Source: Demequina sp.
GTDB taxonomy: Bacteria; Actinomycetota; Actinomycetes; Actinomycetales; Demequinaceae
NCBI RefSeq assembly: GCF_016278775.1
Contig: NZ_JADQBF010000004.1
Coordinates: forward strand, 124,001 to 188,000
DNA: 64,000 nt
Direction: 5' to 3'
Positions 34,071 through 43,055 of this stretch are shown one piece after another. How positions within the stretch are numbered: the first letter of the stretch is position 1; each line of letters starts with the position of its first letter. The position numbers and the translations under genes were made by a program. The notes under the pieces were generated by a model. That model made no database searches. It saw only the letters and a program-made list of their open reading frames with translations, and had not been told where the DNA came from.

Positions 34071-36062
34071 TCAGTGCGCCGCGACAATCCCTAAGATGTC
34101 GGCACCGTAGCGATCCAACTTTGAGGCCCCCACGCCGTGCACTTTCGCCAGTTCGCCAAGGGACTGCGGGCGATGGCGAGCGATCGCCACGAGTGAGGTG
34201 TCCACCAGCACCGTGAAGGCGGGTTTGGATGTGGCCTGCGCGAGTTCAAGCCGCCAGGCCTTCAGCGCCTCGAAGAGCTTCGCTTCGTCGGCATCGAGAT
34301 CGTGTGCCGCGACACGGGCGGGCCGACGCTGCAGCGAGGCGGTCGCGTCAGGCCACCACTTCTCCAAGAAGCGTGTGCGTTTGCGGGTGGCGCGACCACC
34401 TTCTTTGCGGGCCCGCGCAAAGCTCACGTGGAGGTGCTCTCGTGCCCGCGTGATACCGACATACAGCAGGCGCCTTTCCTCCTCGATCGCCTCGTCTGTC
34501 TCCGCCATCGAGATCGGCAGCAGGCCTTCCGACATCCCCACCAGGAACACAGCGTCCCACTCGAGGCCCTTGGCCGCGTGGATGGTAGTGAGCGTCACGC
34601 CATCCACGGACGGCGCGTGTTGCGCGGAGGCACGGTCGGCCAGGTGCTCCACGAAGTCGCGCATGGTGGCGGCTTCGCCAGTGGCCGTGACCGCATCCAC
34701 ATCGAAGTTGTCGGCCAACTCCACGAGAGCCTGGAGAGCGTCCCATCGTTCGCGCACCGCACCGCGGGCAGCGGGAGGATCTTCCGACCACCCCGCGTCG
34801 ACGATCGCCTCACGCACTTGCGCACCGAGCGGATCGTCCGACCCCACCACGGCAGCGCCGCGCAACAGCACGATCGCCTTGCGGACCTCTTCTCGCGCAA
34901 AGAACCGCTGACCACCACGCACGAGGTAGCCGATACCCCGGCTCGCTAGGGCGTCCTCAATCTCTTCCGACTGGCTGTTGGTGCGATACAGGACGGCGAT
35001 CTCACGGGCGGCGACGCCCGCAGAGACGAGCGCCTCGATGCGATCCCCGACGGCGGCCGCCTCCGCGGCATCGTCCAGATAGGCGCGGAAGCCCACGGCG
35101 GGACCGGAGGGCCGCTGAGACACCAGTTCCACCCCTGACGCGGAGGCTCCGCGATGGGCCATCAGGCCGTTCGCGAGGTTGACCACTTGGGGCGTCGACC
35201 GGTAGTCGCGCACCAAGCGCACCACCGTCGCGTCCTCGTAGCGTCCCGTGAAGCCGAGCAGGTGCTCTGGCGATGCCCCGGCAAACGAATAGATGGTCTG
35301 GGCGGGGTCCCCCACCACGCACAGTTCGCGTCTGCCGCCAAGCCACTGGTCAAGCACGTACTGCTGCAGGGGGGAGACATCTTGGTACTCGTCGACCACA
35401 AAGTGCCGGTACTGACGCCTGATCTGATCGCTGACCTCGTCGTGGCGACCGATGATGTCGGCCAGCAGCAACAGAATGTCTTCAAAATCGAGCACGACGG
35501 CGTCCGTCTTCGCCTCTTCGTAGGCCCGCATCACGTCGGCCACCTGCATGGCGTCGATGCCAGCGGGCGCCGGACGACCCTTCGCCTTGATGACGCGGGC
35601 GTAGTCGTCGGCGGCCACCAGGGTCACCTTCGCCCACTCAATCTCCGACGCAAGGTCCCGTACCGTCAGGCGGTCGGGGCTGAGGCCAGCCGCGCGCGCC
35701 GCTCGCCCCACCAAAGGCGCCTTTTGGTCCACCAGTTGGGGCACCTGACCGCCCACCACTTGCGGCCAGAAGTAGCTGAGTTGGCGCAAAGCGGCGGCGT
35801 GAAAGGTCCTGGCCTGGATGCCATCGGCCCCGAGCGAGCGCAGCCGTTGCCTCATCTCGCCAGCCGCGCGCGCCGTGAACGTCACCGCCAACACTGACTG
35901 GGGGTTGAACGCCCCCACGCGTACCCCGTACGCCATGCGGTGCGTGATGGCGCGCGTCTTGCCCGTGCCTGCACCCGCGAGGACGCACACGGGACCGTGG
36001 AGGGCGGTGGCGACCTCGCGTTGTTCAGGGTCGAGGGCTTCGAGAATCTCGTCGGCAGACAT
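34071..36062 (-). CDS. uvrD2: ATP-dependent DNA helicase UvrD2 (SF1A) with HRDC domain
   Basis: A 663-residue superfamily 1A helicase. Motif I is LAGAGTGKTRAITHR, II is VVDEYQDVS, III is VVGDPAQTIYSFAGA, IV-VI include VRLVRDYRST, TIHAAKGLEWDAV and LLYVGITRAR. A C-terminal HRDC domain spans about 590-660 (LFEALKAWRLELAQ). This order is that of mycobacterial UvrD2, a 3'-5' helicase. The interstitial tetracysteine motif of mycobacterial UvrD2 is not visible: the segment before HRDC has no Cys. ATG 36062 is favoured by CACAAT seven bases upstream; ATG 36071 adds three residues. nudC lies upstream on the same strand, as in M. tuberculosis. Confidence 0.9.
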   Translation of the reverse strand: MSADEILEALDPEQREVATALHGPVCVLAGAGTGKTRAITHRMAYGVRVGAFNPQSVLAVTFTARAAGEMRQRLRSLGADGIQARTFHAAALRQLSYFWPQVVGGQVPQLVDQKAPLVGRAARAAGLSPDRLTVRDLASEIEWAKVTLVAADDYARVIKAKGRPAPAGIDAMQVADVMRAYEEAKTDAVVLDFEDILLLLADIIGRHDEVSDQIRRQYRHFVVDEYQDVSPLQQYVLDQWLGGRRELCVVGDPAQTIYSFAGASPEHLLGFTGRYEDATVVRLVRDYRSTPQVVNLANGLMAHRGASASGVELVSQRPSGPAVGFRAYLDDAAEAAAVGDRIEALVSAGVAAREIAVLYRTNSQSEEIEDALASRGIGYLVRGGQRFFAREEVRKAIVLLRGAAVVGSDDPLGAQVREAIVDAGWSEDPPAARGAVRERWDALQALVELADNFDVDAVTATGEAATMRDFVEHLADRASAQHAPSVDGVTLTTIHAAKGLEWDAVFLVGMSEGLLPISMAETDEAIEEERRLLYVGITRAREHLHVSFARARKEGGRATRKRTRFLEKWWPDATASLQRRPARVAAHDLDADEAKLFEALKAWRLELAQATSKPAFTVLVDTSLVAIARHRPQSLGELAKVHGVGASKLDRYGADILGIVAAH

Positions 36063-36122
36063 TGGCGCCATTGTGTCAGGCGGGGGTGACGCCCAGCACG
36101 CTATCCCCAGACGACGACCGCG

Positions 36123-37043
36123 CTACACCGTGATGCGCTCGGCCCGCGTGGCGTCGTCGATAGGCCCGCCGTACCACTCCTCCAGCAACCGGCGCGCTAT
36201 CGACCCGTGCGGCGCCAGGATGACTGTGCCGTCCGCCACGAGTTCGACGATCTCCTCTCGCGAAACGAACATGGCCTCGCTGATCTCGTCCTGATCGAGA
36301 ACGAACTCCGACGAGTCAACCGAGGCGGTGAACCCCACCATGATCGAGGCCGGAAACGGCCACGGTTGAGACCCGACGTAGGCGAGGTCGCGCAAGCGAA
36401 GCCGAGCCTCCTCAAAAACCTCCCGATGGGCGGCCTGCTCAAGGCTCTCCCCCGGCTCGACATAGCCCGCCAGGTGGGAGAACCTGCGCGGCGACCAGTA
36501 CGACGCATGCGCCAACAGCAGTCGATCCTCTGGGTCGGTGATGGCGACGATCACGGCCGGGTCGGTGCGCGGATAGTGCTCCCTGCTATCGCGCTCGCAG
36601 TAGCGCACCCACCCACCCTTGATGGGCTCCGTCTGGCCGCCACACACGGCACAGCGCGGGTGGTTGGCGTGCCAGGTGGTGAGCGCCACCGCAGTCGCAG
36701 CGAGCTCTCGATCCCTTGCGCCTTCTCGACCACGCTGTGCCAACTGTCCCAGCAGGGCACGCAACGGGATCATGCCATCGCCGCCGATGCCGTCGGTGTC
36801 GGTGCCGAAGGCCGAGTCCTCGGGGACGAGCGCCACCACATCGCGGCCCGCGTCGACTCCGAGGTACACGCGCAGCGAGGCGGAGGGTTGCTCGGCCGGT
36901 GCAAGGATCGCCAAGCGGCCGTCCATAGCCAATATGGAACCGTTGCGCACGACCACGGCGTGGAGCGAGGCGAGATCCGCAAGGTCGCGGCGCTCGGCCG
37001 CCCGGTCCACGAGCAATGGCTCGCCCAACGCCCACATAGTCAC
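36123..37043 (-). CDS. nudC: NADH pyrophosphatase / RNA deNADding enzyme NudC
   Basis: A 306-residue Nudix hydrolase with an N-terminal domain, a zinc motif CAVCGGQTEPIKGGWVRYC and a catalytic domain carrying the Nudix box GYVEPGESLEQAAHREVFEEA. The NudC-specific SQPWPFP follows. It hydrolyses NAD(H) to NMN(H) and AMP and removes NAD caps from RNA. The fourth zinc ligand of E. coli NudC is not obvious here, and the Nudix box has Arg where Gly is usual near its end. The start is GTG 37043, seven bases after TAGCGT; the track start at 37154 would add 37 unsupported residues. It sits beside uvrD2 as in mycobacteria. Confidence 0.9.
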   Translation of the reverse strand: MTMWALGEPLLVDRAAERRDLADLASLHAVVVRNGSILAMDGRLAILAPAEQPSASLRVYLGVDAGRDVVALVPEDSAFGTDTDGIGGDGMIPLRALLGQLAQRGREGARDRELAATAVALTTWHANHPRCAVCGGQTEPIKGGWVRYCERDSREHYPRTDPAVIVAITDPEDRLLLAHASYWSPRRFSHLAGYVEPGESLEQAAHREVFEEARLRLRDLAYVGSQPWPFPASIMVGFTASVDSSEFVLDQDEISEAMFVSREEIVELVADGTVILAPHGSIARRLLEEWYGGPIDDATRAERITV

Positions 37044-37184
37044 ACGCCCCACGCTACCTGGAGGCGCGCCAGCGCCGTCGCGCGCACGGCGAGTGGCACC
37101 CGTGCGCCCTTGTTCCCCGTGTGCGTCGCCTGGCAGGCGGCGTGGAACGCGCACGGAAGGCGGTTTTCGCCGTACGGTTACTGC

Positions 37185-38129
37185 GTGCCTCGCTCACCTC
37201 TCGCGCTTGCGGCCCTCGCCTCGGTAGCCGTTCCTGGCCTTGACGTGTACGACGTACTGCGCAGCCCACACTCCGATGCCGACTTCGACATCGTGATCAT
37301 CAAGGACGCCACTGGCAAACGTTGGGTGGTGCGCGCACCCAAACGCGCCGCTGCCGGAGCCGCGCTCGAGGCGGAGATGGGGCTGCTGCAGGCCCTCGCG
37401 CGGGCGCACGACGCCGGACTGATCGAGTTTGACGTGTCTCGGCCGAAGGGCGCAGCCACCATGACGGGCGAGGAGGGCGGTCGCGCCGTCGTCTACACGG
37501 AAGTGCGCGGCGCGCCGCTCGACCTGGCCGCCATCGAGCCAGGGCCAGGCCTCGCAGCATCGGTTGGCCGTGCGATCGCCCAGATTCACGAACTCCCGCC
37601 CTCGCTCGTCGAGGATCAGGGTCTGCCCACCTACGACGCCGACGAATATCGCTTGCGGCGTCTTTCCGAACTCGACGCGGGGGTGCAGACAGGCCTCGTA
37701 CCGCCGCGGCTAGCTGATCGGTGGGAGCGCCAGATGGAGAACGTGGCGTGGTGGCGGTTCGAGCCCACCGTCACGCACGGCGACCTCGGCGAACAGCAGA
37801 TCCTGGTACGCGAAGGCTCCGTCGCCGGAATCGTCGATTGGATGGATGCGCGAGTGGCCGACCCGGCCGATGATCTCGCTTGGCTTGCGGCCGCCGCGCC
37901 AGACGACGTCTACGAGTCGATCATGGAGGCGTACGTGATGGCCAGGCGCGAGACGCGCGACCCTCACCTCAACGACCGTGCGCGCCTCGCCTCCGAACTG
38001 GCGCTGCTCAGGTGGCTCATGTATGGCGTGCGCACCGACAACGACAATGTCGTGGCGGACGGTCGGGGGATGCTCTCGGACCTCGAGGCGCTGTTGTTCG
38101 ACGACGGCTACGCCCCGCCGTCTGCCTGA
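37185..38129 (+). CDS. Macrolide 2'-phosphotransferase-like kinase
   Basis: A 314-residue member of the APH/choline kinase superfamily. The nucleotide site includes KRWVVRAPKR, the catalytic loop is THGDLGEQQILV and the metal motif is GIVDWMDARVADPADDLAWL. In aminoglycoside kinases the loop is HGDxxxxN; here, as in macrolide phosphotransferases, the Asn position differs. The substrate is unproven: environmental relatives include housekeeping kinases, so resistance should not be assumed. GTG 37185 follows TACGGT by six bases; the track ORF from 36207 is antisense read-through of nudC. Its 3' end overlaps the convergent GGDEF gene by 22 bp. Confidence 0.78.
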   Translation: MPRSPLALAALASVAVPGLDVYDVLRSPHSDADFDIVIIKDATGKRWVVRAPKRAAAGAALEAEMGLLQALARAHDAGLIEFDVSRPKGAATMTGEEGGRAVVYTEVRGAPLDLAAIEPGPGLAASVGRAIAQIHELPPSLVEDQGLPTYDADEYRLRRLSELDAGVQTGLVPPRLADRWERQMENVAWWRFEPTVTHGDLGEQQILVREGSVAGIVDWMDARVADPADDLAWLAAAAPDDVYESIMEAYVMARRETRDPHLNDRARLASELALLRWLMYGVRTDNDNVVADGRGMLSDLEALLFDDGYAPPSA

Positions 38130-39679
38130 CTCCACGTCCGGTTGCGGCCCGCCTGCTTGGCGCGGTAGAGCGCGAGATCGGCCACTTCCAGCAGCTCGCC
38201 CGTCTCGATGTCTTCGCCGATCAGCGTGGCCACGCCTGCGCTGACTGTCACCTGGGCAGGGCCGTCACGCGTCTCCACGCGAAGCTCAGCGCACGCGTCT
38301 CGCATCGCCTCCGCGACCGCGTGGGCCTGCTCGGCGGTCGACCCAGGTAGGAGGACCAAATACTCGTCGCCGCCGTAGCGCACCGCGTGGCCGCCTGGAG
38401 CGCCGCGCTTAAGGACCTCAGCCACGGCCTCGATCACCCTGTCGCCCACGACGTGCCCCAGCGAATCGTTGACGGACTTGAAGTCATCGATGTCGACGAC
38501 GACGACGCTGAGAGGTGACCCCATGGCGATGCAGGATTGCACGATCTCTGGCAGCGCTTCCGCGAGAAAACGGCGGTTGTAGAGCCCTGTGGCACTGTCG
38601 CGAATGACTTGGTCTCCCAGCTCGGCTCTCAGCTCCTCGCTCACCTCCACCTCTCGGGACAGAGCGTCGCGCGTACGCTCTAGCTCCCGACGTTGCATGA
38701 CGGACTCCGTCACATCTTGCAGGATGACGCAGCGGCCCACGGTGCCTCCCCTGCCGTCGCGAATCAGCGTCGTCACCACACTCACCACGCGGGGCTCGGC
38801 CAACCCTGGCACGTCAACGTCGCCTTCGGACTCCAGGATGTGAGCGGTGCGGGGACACGACCGACCGAGAGACTCTCCCAAGAAGTCCTTCGCCCCGTCG
38901 ATCTCCAACGCGAAGTCTCGCGCCGCCGCGTTGGCGTCGATCACTCGTCCCCAGTTGTCTGTCACAAAGACCGCGCCAGCGAGGCTCTCGAAGAGTTCGC
39001 CTCGCGCAAGCGGCACCTTGTCGACCAGGCCGTCCCTGACGACCGCTGAGCCGATCATCGCGACCGGCATCACCAAAAGCACGGGGGCGAGACTGGGGCC
39101 GCTCGGACCCCACACAAACACAGAGACGACGTAGCCCACCGAGGGCAAGGCCCCGGCAAGGAACACCGCGATCCGGGTCTTCTTCGAACTGCGGGCAAGG
39201 TGCCGATGTCGGTCGAACACGCTCGCCAACAGTTTGGCCGACAGGCCAAGGAGGACCGCGGTGTGGATCCAGAACCCCACCGCGTAGGAGAGCGTGCCGT
39301 CGTCATCCGCGACAACCATCACAGGGTGGAGCGCGGGCACCGCTGCGATGAGTCCCACGACAGCGGGATGAGCGACGAGGTTGATCACGTCGAGCGGTCG
39401 CGGCGACCACGTGGGGTTCTCGAGCACTTTCACGAGGCTCCGAACGCCTCCCACGAACAGTGCGCCCCAGAACAGGACCCTCACGGGATGCTCGCTCGTG
39501 GCGGTAAACGGATACTTCAGCGCCACGAGCGAGATGACCGACCACATCACGGTGGCGACCAACACGGTGGCGACGGCGAGACCAGCCAACGTCAAGCGGT
39601 TTCCGCGCAGGACAGTGACGCCAACCCAGATTGCGACCAGGATCGTCGCAATGTGCGCAATCGAGAGGAGAAGCGTCAC
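38108..39679 (-). CDS. 7TM-PAS-GGDEF putative diguanylate cyclase
   Basis: A 523-residue protein with seven or so TM helices (about 1-225), a PAS-like domain (about 230-345, LAGAVFVTDNWGRVIDANAAA), a short coiled coil and a GGDEF domain (about 375-515). The N-terminal layout resembles the 7TM sensor module found in kinases and cyclases. The catalytic signature is RYGGDEYLVLL, with Tyr at the last position of GGDEF; DSATGLYNRRFL and DIDDFKSVNDSLGH are intact, so activity is plausible. GTG 39679 has GAGGAG upstream. It sits between the phosphotransferase and adnB, interrupting the nudC-adnB neighbourhood. Confidence 0.9.
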   Translation of the reverse strand: MTLLLSIAHIATILVAIWVGVTVLRGNRLTLAGLAVATVLVATVMWSVISLVALKYPFTATSEHPVRVLFWGALFVGGVRSLVKVLENPTWSPRPLDVINLVAHPAVVGLIAAVPALHPVMVVADDDGTLSYAVGFWIHTAVLLGLSAKLLASVFDRHRHLARSSKKTRIAVFLAGALPSVGYVVSVFVWGPSGPSLAPVLLVMPVAMIGSAVVRDGLVDKVPLARGELFESLAGAVFVTDNWGRVIDANAAARDFALEIDGAKDFLGESLGRSCPRTAHILESEGDVDVPGLAEPRVVSVVTTLIRDGRGGTVGRCVILQDVTESVMQRRELERTRDALSREVEVSEELRAELGDQVIRDSATGLYNRRFLAEALPEIVQSCIAMGSPLSVVVVDIDDFKSVNDSLGHVVGDRVIEAVAEVLKRGAPGGHAVRYGGDEYLVLLPGSTAEQAHAVAEAMRDACAELRVETRDGPAQVTVSAGVATLIGEDIETGELLEVADLALYRAKQAGRNRTWSQADGGA

Positions 39680-39809
39680 GATGAGCTCTCCTCACGTCCG
39701 ACTACGCCGTCGGCACTTGCCCACACCATCGACCGATGTCACGCCAGTGTAAGGAGGTTGGGTCAACGGCGGCACTCCCCGCCGTGGGTATCGCATGACG
39801 GTGGCGCAA

Positions 39810-42800
39810 CTAGCGCCCCTCGAGAAGCCCCACGATCTGGTCACGGTCCAGCAGTATTTGCGGGCGCACGGTCACGTCGTCTGCAACGTAGTAGAACGCG
39901 GCGTCGATCTGCTCGACCGGCGTCCCCGTGCGCGCCGACCATGCGAGGCGGTACATCGCGAGTTGCACCTCCCTCGCGGCCGTTTCTGCCTCATCGCGCG
40001 GGGGCCTGCCTGACTTCCAGTCCACCACCGTGACGCGGTCGAGACCGGCCCCAGCGCCGAAGACGGCGTCGATGCGCGAGCGTACTGTGACGCCGCCGAC
40101 CGGTAGTTCCACGTCAGCCTCCACGTGAGTGGGGGTGCGGGAGGCCCACTCGGAGGCGAGGAACGTGGCCTTGAGCGCATCCAACTCCGCCGCAGCATCG
40201 TCGTCGGCATCCTCGTCTTCCCACAGGGTGACATGGCCGTAGCGCGCCTCGATCCACGCGTGCAGCGCCGAGCCCCTGTGCGCGGCGCTGGTGGGCTCCA
40301 CCGGCACAGGCCTACGCAGTTGGGCAGCGAAAGCGGCACGGTCTCGTCTGATCGCGACGAGCGCCGAGGTCGACACGTGCGAAGGTAGCTGGACGGTGTC
40401 GGCACCGCGGCCACGGTCGGCACGCTCCGCGAGCATCGCCGCGATCTCGCGGGCCAAGGGGAGATCAGGGTCCCACGCGGTGACTGGAGTGCCAGCGTCC
40501 CCTTCGCTGTCGGCTCCCTGCCGCGTCATGGCGTCCAGCACCGACGCGGCAAGCGAGCGCCGCTGCGCCTGCTGGGGCGTCGGGGCGCTGGGCCATAGCC
40601 CTGGCGGCCGCTCAATCTCTGGGGGAGCGTCGTCCTCGGGAAGGTCCTCCCACTGGCCAGCCGCCACCCGCCCATCGTTCAGGAGTTCCAGCACATAGGG
40701 CGAGGGTTCGCGGTGTCGCTTGCCGCCGGAGTACCAGGACCCGCTGAGCAGCACGTGCGAGCGTGCGCGCGTGAGCGCCACATAGAACAGGCGGCGCTCC
40801 TCGTCGAGCCGATAGCCGCCGGACTCACGCTTGAACTCGGCAAGCGTGGCGGCGAGCTCCTTGTGGTCGCGCGCCGAGCGGAAGTGCCATTGTGGCAACT
40901 GGTCGCGGTCGAGCCGCAGTTCGAAGGGGACGTTTCCGACGCCATCGAGCCATCCGCTGTCCGTGTAGTCGGGGTTGCTCGCTGACGGCACTCCCACGGA
41001 GGGAAAGTGGCCGTCGTTGAGGCCAGGCACCGCCACGATGTCCCACTCCAGGCCCTTGGCGCCGTGGACGGTGAGGATTTGCACGGCCGCAGGATCGGGT
41101 TCGCGGACGGGAGCATCCAGCCCGTTCTCTTCTGCGCGCGCCGCGTCCAGCCACGCCAGGAACGCTCCCAACGTCGCGCGCTCAGCACCCGCCTGGAAGG
41201 TGCGTGCTGAGTCGATGAACGCGTCAGTGGCCCGCCTCGCCCGAGTCGCCTGGCGTGCGACGGCCGACTCGATGTCGAGCCCCCAGGCGCGCTCAGCGAA
41301 CGCCACCAGTTCTGGCAACGGCAGGTACGTGTGCCGCCGAATCGCCTCAACCACGTGTGCCAACGAGCCCAGCCGCGCCAGTGCCGCCAGCGTGAGTGAG
41401 CGTCCCTGTGACGACACCCAGTCGGAGCGCGGCAAGGACCCGAGGGCGTCGACGATGCTCGCGGTGCCTTCGCGCTCTGAGCGCGGCCCAGCGAGTTCCT
41501 CTGCACGGTCGTGCACGGCCGCCAGGTCCCGCGGGCCCAGAGCGAGCCGCTCTCCGGCGAGCAGCCGCATGAGCGAGTCTCCCCTGGACGGATCATGGGC
41601 CACCTGAAGCAAGGCGAGCAGGTCCGCGACGTCCGGCACGTCGAGCAGCCCGCCAAGGCCCACCACCTCGTAGTCGAGCCCTGCCGTCACGCACGCGTCC
41701 GTGATGGCGTCGTACTGGGCGCGTCGCCTGCACAGCACGGCCGCTGTGACGGGGGTCGCGTCTGAGTGGCCCAGTTCCGCGCGCCTTGCCTGGATGAAGC
41801 CGACCACGGCCCTCGCCTCATCGTCGGCGGTCACGAGCCTGCTGGCGATCACTCCCGGCGCGGCGCGGCGCGGCTCCGGACGCCCCAGTTCTTCTCCTCG
41901 CGAGCGCAGCGGAACTCCCGTGACCGGCGCCGCGGTGAGCGGAGCGACGGCAGCATTCGCCGCCGTCAGGATGGTGGCCTCGTTCCTCCAGCTCACTGAC
42001 AGCGTGTGCCTTGCGACGGCGCCTGCACCAAAACGGTCGACAAACTGCCTGAGGGCGTCGGCCGAGGCCCCGCGAAAGCCGTAGATCGCCTGGTTGGGGT
42101 CGCCCACGGCCATCACGGGATGGGTCGGCCCGAACATTCTGGCGAAGAGGTCGAGCTGAGGAGGCGAGGTGTCTTGGAACTCGTCGAGCAGCACGGCAGC
42201 GTATCGAGAACGCTCGAGTTCCTGCACTGGCTCGAGGTGGGCAAGCCTGACGGCCACGTCGACCTGATCAGAGAAGTCGAGGAACGAGCCCTCTCGCTTG
42301 CGCCTGTCGTACTCGGCCACCAAGTCGGCCATCGCGGCAAGCGATCGCACCTTGCCGACGTGCCTGGCGAGGTCTTGAGTGAAGGTTCCCGGCACCTGGT
42401 CCCCCGCCTTCTTGGGCAGGTCCTCCATCATGGCGAGCGCCTGCTCGGCCCAGTCCCGCAGGCGCTCGGGGCTCAGGCGATGGTCGCGCGCCTGGGCTGC
42501 GAGCCGCGGGATGGCGGCGGTGACGGTGCTGACGGCCGAGTCCGTTTCCACGGCCCGATCCCAGGATTCGACGACGGACTGGGCGAGTTGCCACAGCGCG
42601 GCGCCGGTGAGCACCGTCGAGCCCGGGTCGACGGCCACCCTCAGGCCGTGTTCCTCCGCGAGCGCCGCCGCATAGCCGTTGTAGGTGGATACGCTCACTG
42701 GCGGCCGCGCCGGGTCAGGACCAAACACCGTGCCGATGCGGCTGGTGGCTCGCTCGGCGATTTCGGCCGCCGCCTTGCGGGTGAACGTGAGGCACAGGAT

Positions 42801-43055
42801 CTCGTCCGGGCTGATGTCTCGCCCAAACAGCTGCCGCGCGTTGTCGAGCAGGTACAGGATGCGCAGCGACAGGGTTTCCGTCTTACCGGATCCTGCCCCT
42901 GCGACCACCAACGCCGGGCCGAGTCCTGCGCCCACGATGGCTGCCTGCTCAGCGGTCACGGTGCGATCGGGGTCCACCGCTGCCGCCAGTTCGGCGACAC
43001 CCCGACCCAGGCCCTCGATCAGGCCCTCGTGCAAGCCCACCTCGGCCGCGGTCAC
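39810..43055 (-). CDS. adnB: AdnB-type helicase-nuclease subunit (UvrD-like motor + RecB-like nuclease)
   Basis: A 1081-residue protein. The N-terminal UvrD/Rep motor shows motif I VVAGAGSGKTETLSL (about 50-63), VLLDEFQDTSPPQ, VGDPNQAIYGFRGA, TVHGAKGLEWDIV and LFYVALTRAR. The C-terminal RecB-family nuclease has VTVVDWKSGRPP and EVQLAMYRLAW. AdnAB processes DNA double-strand ends in actinobacteria in place of RecBCD or AddAB. GTG 43055 overlaps the adnA stop in GTGA, so translation is coupled and subunits are made in equal amounts; the longer ORF to 43121 is inside adnA. Length is close to that of mycobacterial AdnB. Confidence 0.92.
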   Translation of the reverse strand: MTAAEVGLHEGLIEGLGRGVAELAAAVDPDRTVTAEQAAIVGAGLGPALVVAGAGSGKTETLSLRILYLLDNARQLFGRDISPDEILCLTFTRKAAAEIAERATSRIGTVFGPDPARPPVSVSTYNGYAAALAEEHGLRVAVDPGSTVLTGAALWQLAQSVVESWDRAVETDSAVSTVTAAIPRLAAQARDHRLSPERLRDWAEQALAMMEDLPKKAGDQVPGTFTQDLARHVGKVRSLAAMADLVAEYDRRKREGSFLDFSDQVDVAVRLAHLEPVQELERSRYAAVLLDEFQDTSPPQLDLFARMFGPTHPVMAVGDPNQAIYGFRGASADALRQFVDRFGAGAVARHTLSVSWRNEATILTAANAAVAPLTAAPVTGVPLRSRGEELGRPEPRRAAPGVIASRLVTADDEARAVVGFIQARRAELGHSDATPVTAAVLCRRRAQYDAITDACVTAGLDYEVVGLGGLLDVPDVADLLALLQVAHDPSRGDSLMRLLAGERLALGPRDLAAVHDRAEELAGPRSEREGTASIVDALGSLPRSDWVSSQGRSLTLAALARLGSLAHVVEAIRRHTYLPLPELVAFAERAWGLDIESAVARQATRARRATDAFIDSARTFQAGAERATLGAFLAWLDAARAEENGLDAPVREPDPAAVQILTVHGAKGLEWDIVAVPGLNDGHFPSVGVPSASNPDYTDSGWLDGVGNVPFELRLDRDQLPQWHFRSARDHKELAATLAEFKRESGGYRLDEERRLFYVALTRARSHVLLSGSWYSGGKRHREPSPYVLELLNDGRVAAGQWEDLPEDDAPPEIERPPGLWPSAPTPQQAQRRSLAASVLDAMTRQGADSEGDAGTPVTAWDPDLPLAREIAAMLAERADRGRGADTVQLPSHVSTSALVAIRRDRAAFAAQLRRPVPVEPTSAAHRGSALHAWIEARYGHVTLWEDEDADDDAAAELDALKATFLASEWASRTPTHVEADVELPVGGVTVRSRIDAVFGAGAGLDRVTVVDWKSGRPPRDEAETAAREVQLAMYRLAWSARTGTPVEQIDAAFYYVADDVTVRPQILLDRDQIVGLLEGR

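Noticed and set aside
37185-38129. Acquired antibiotic-resistance gene
   Set aside because: The kinase lies in core sequence with no mobile signatures; family membership alone does not show resistance.
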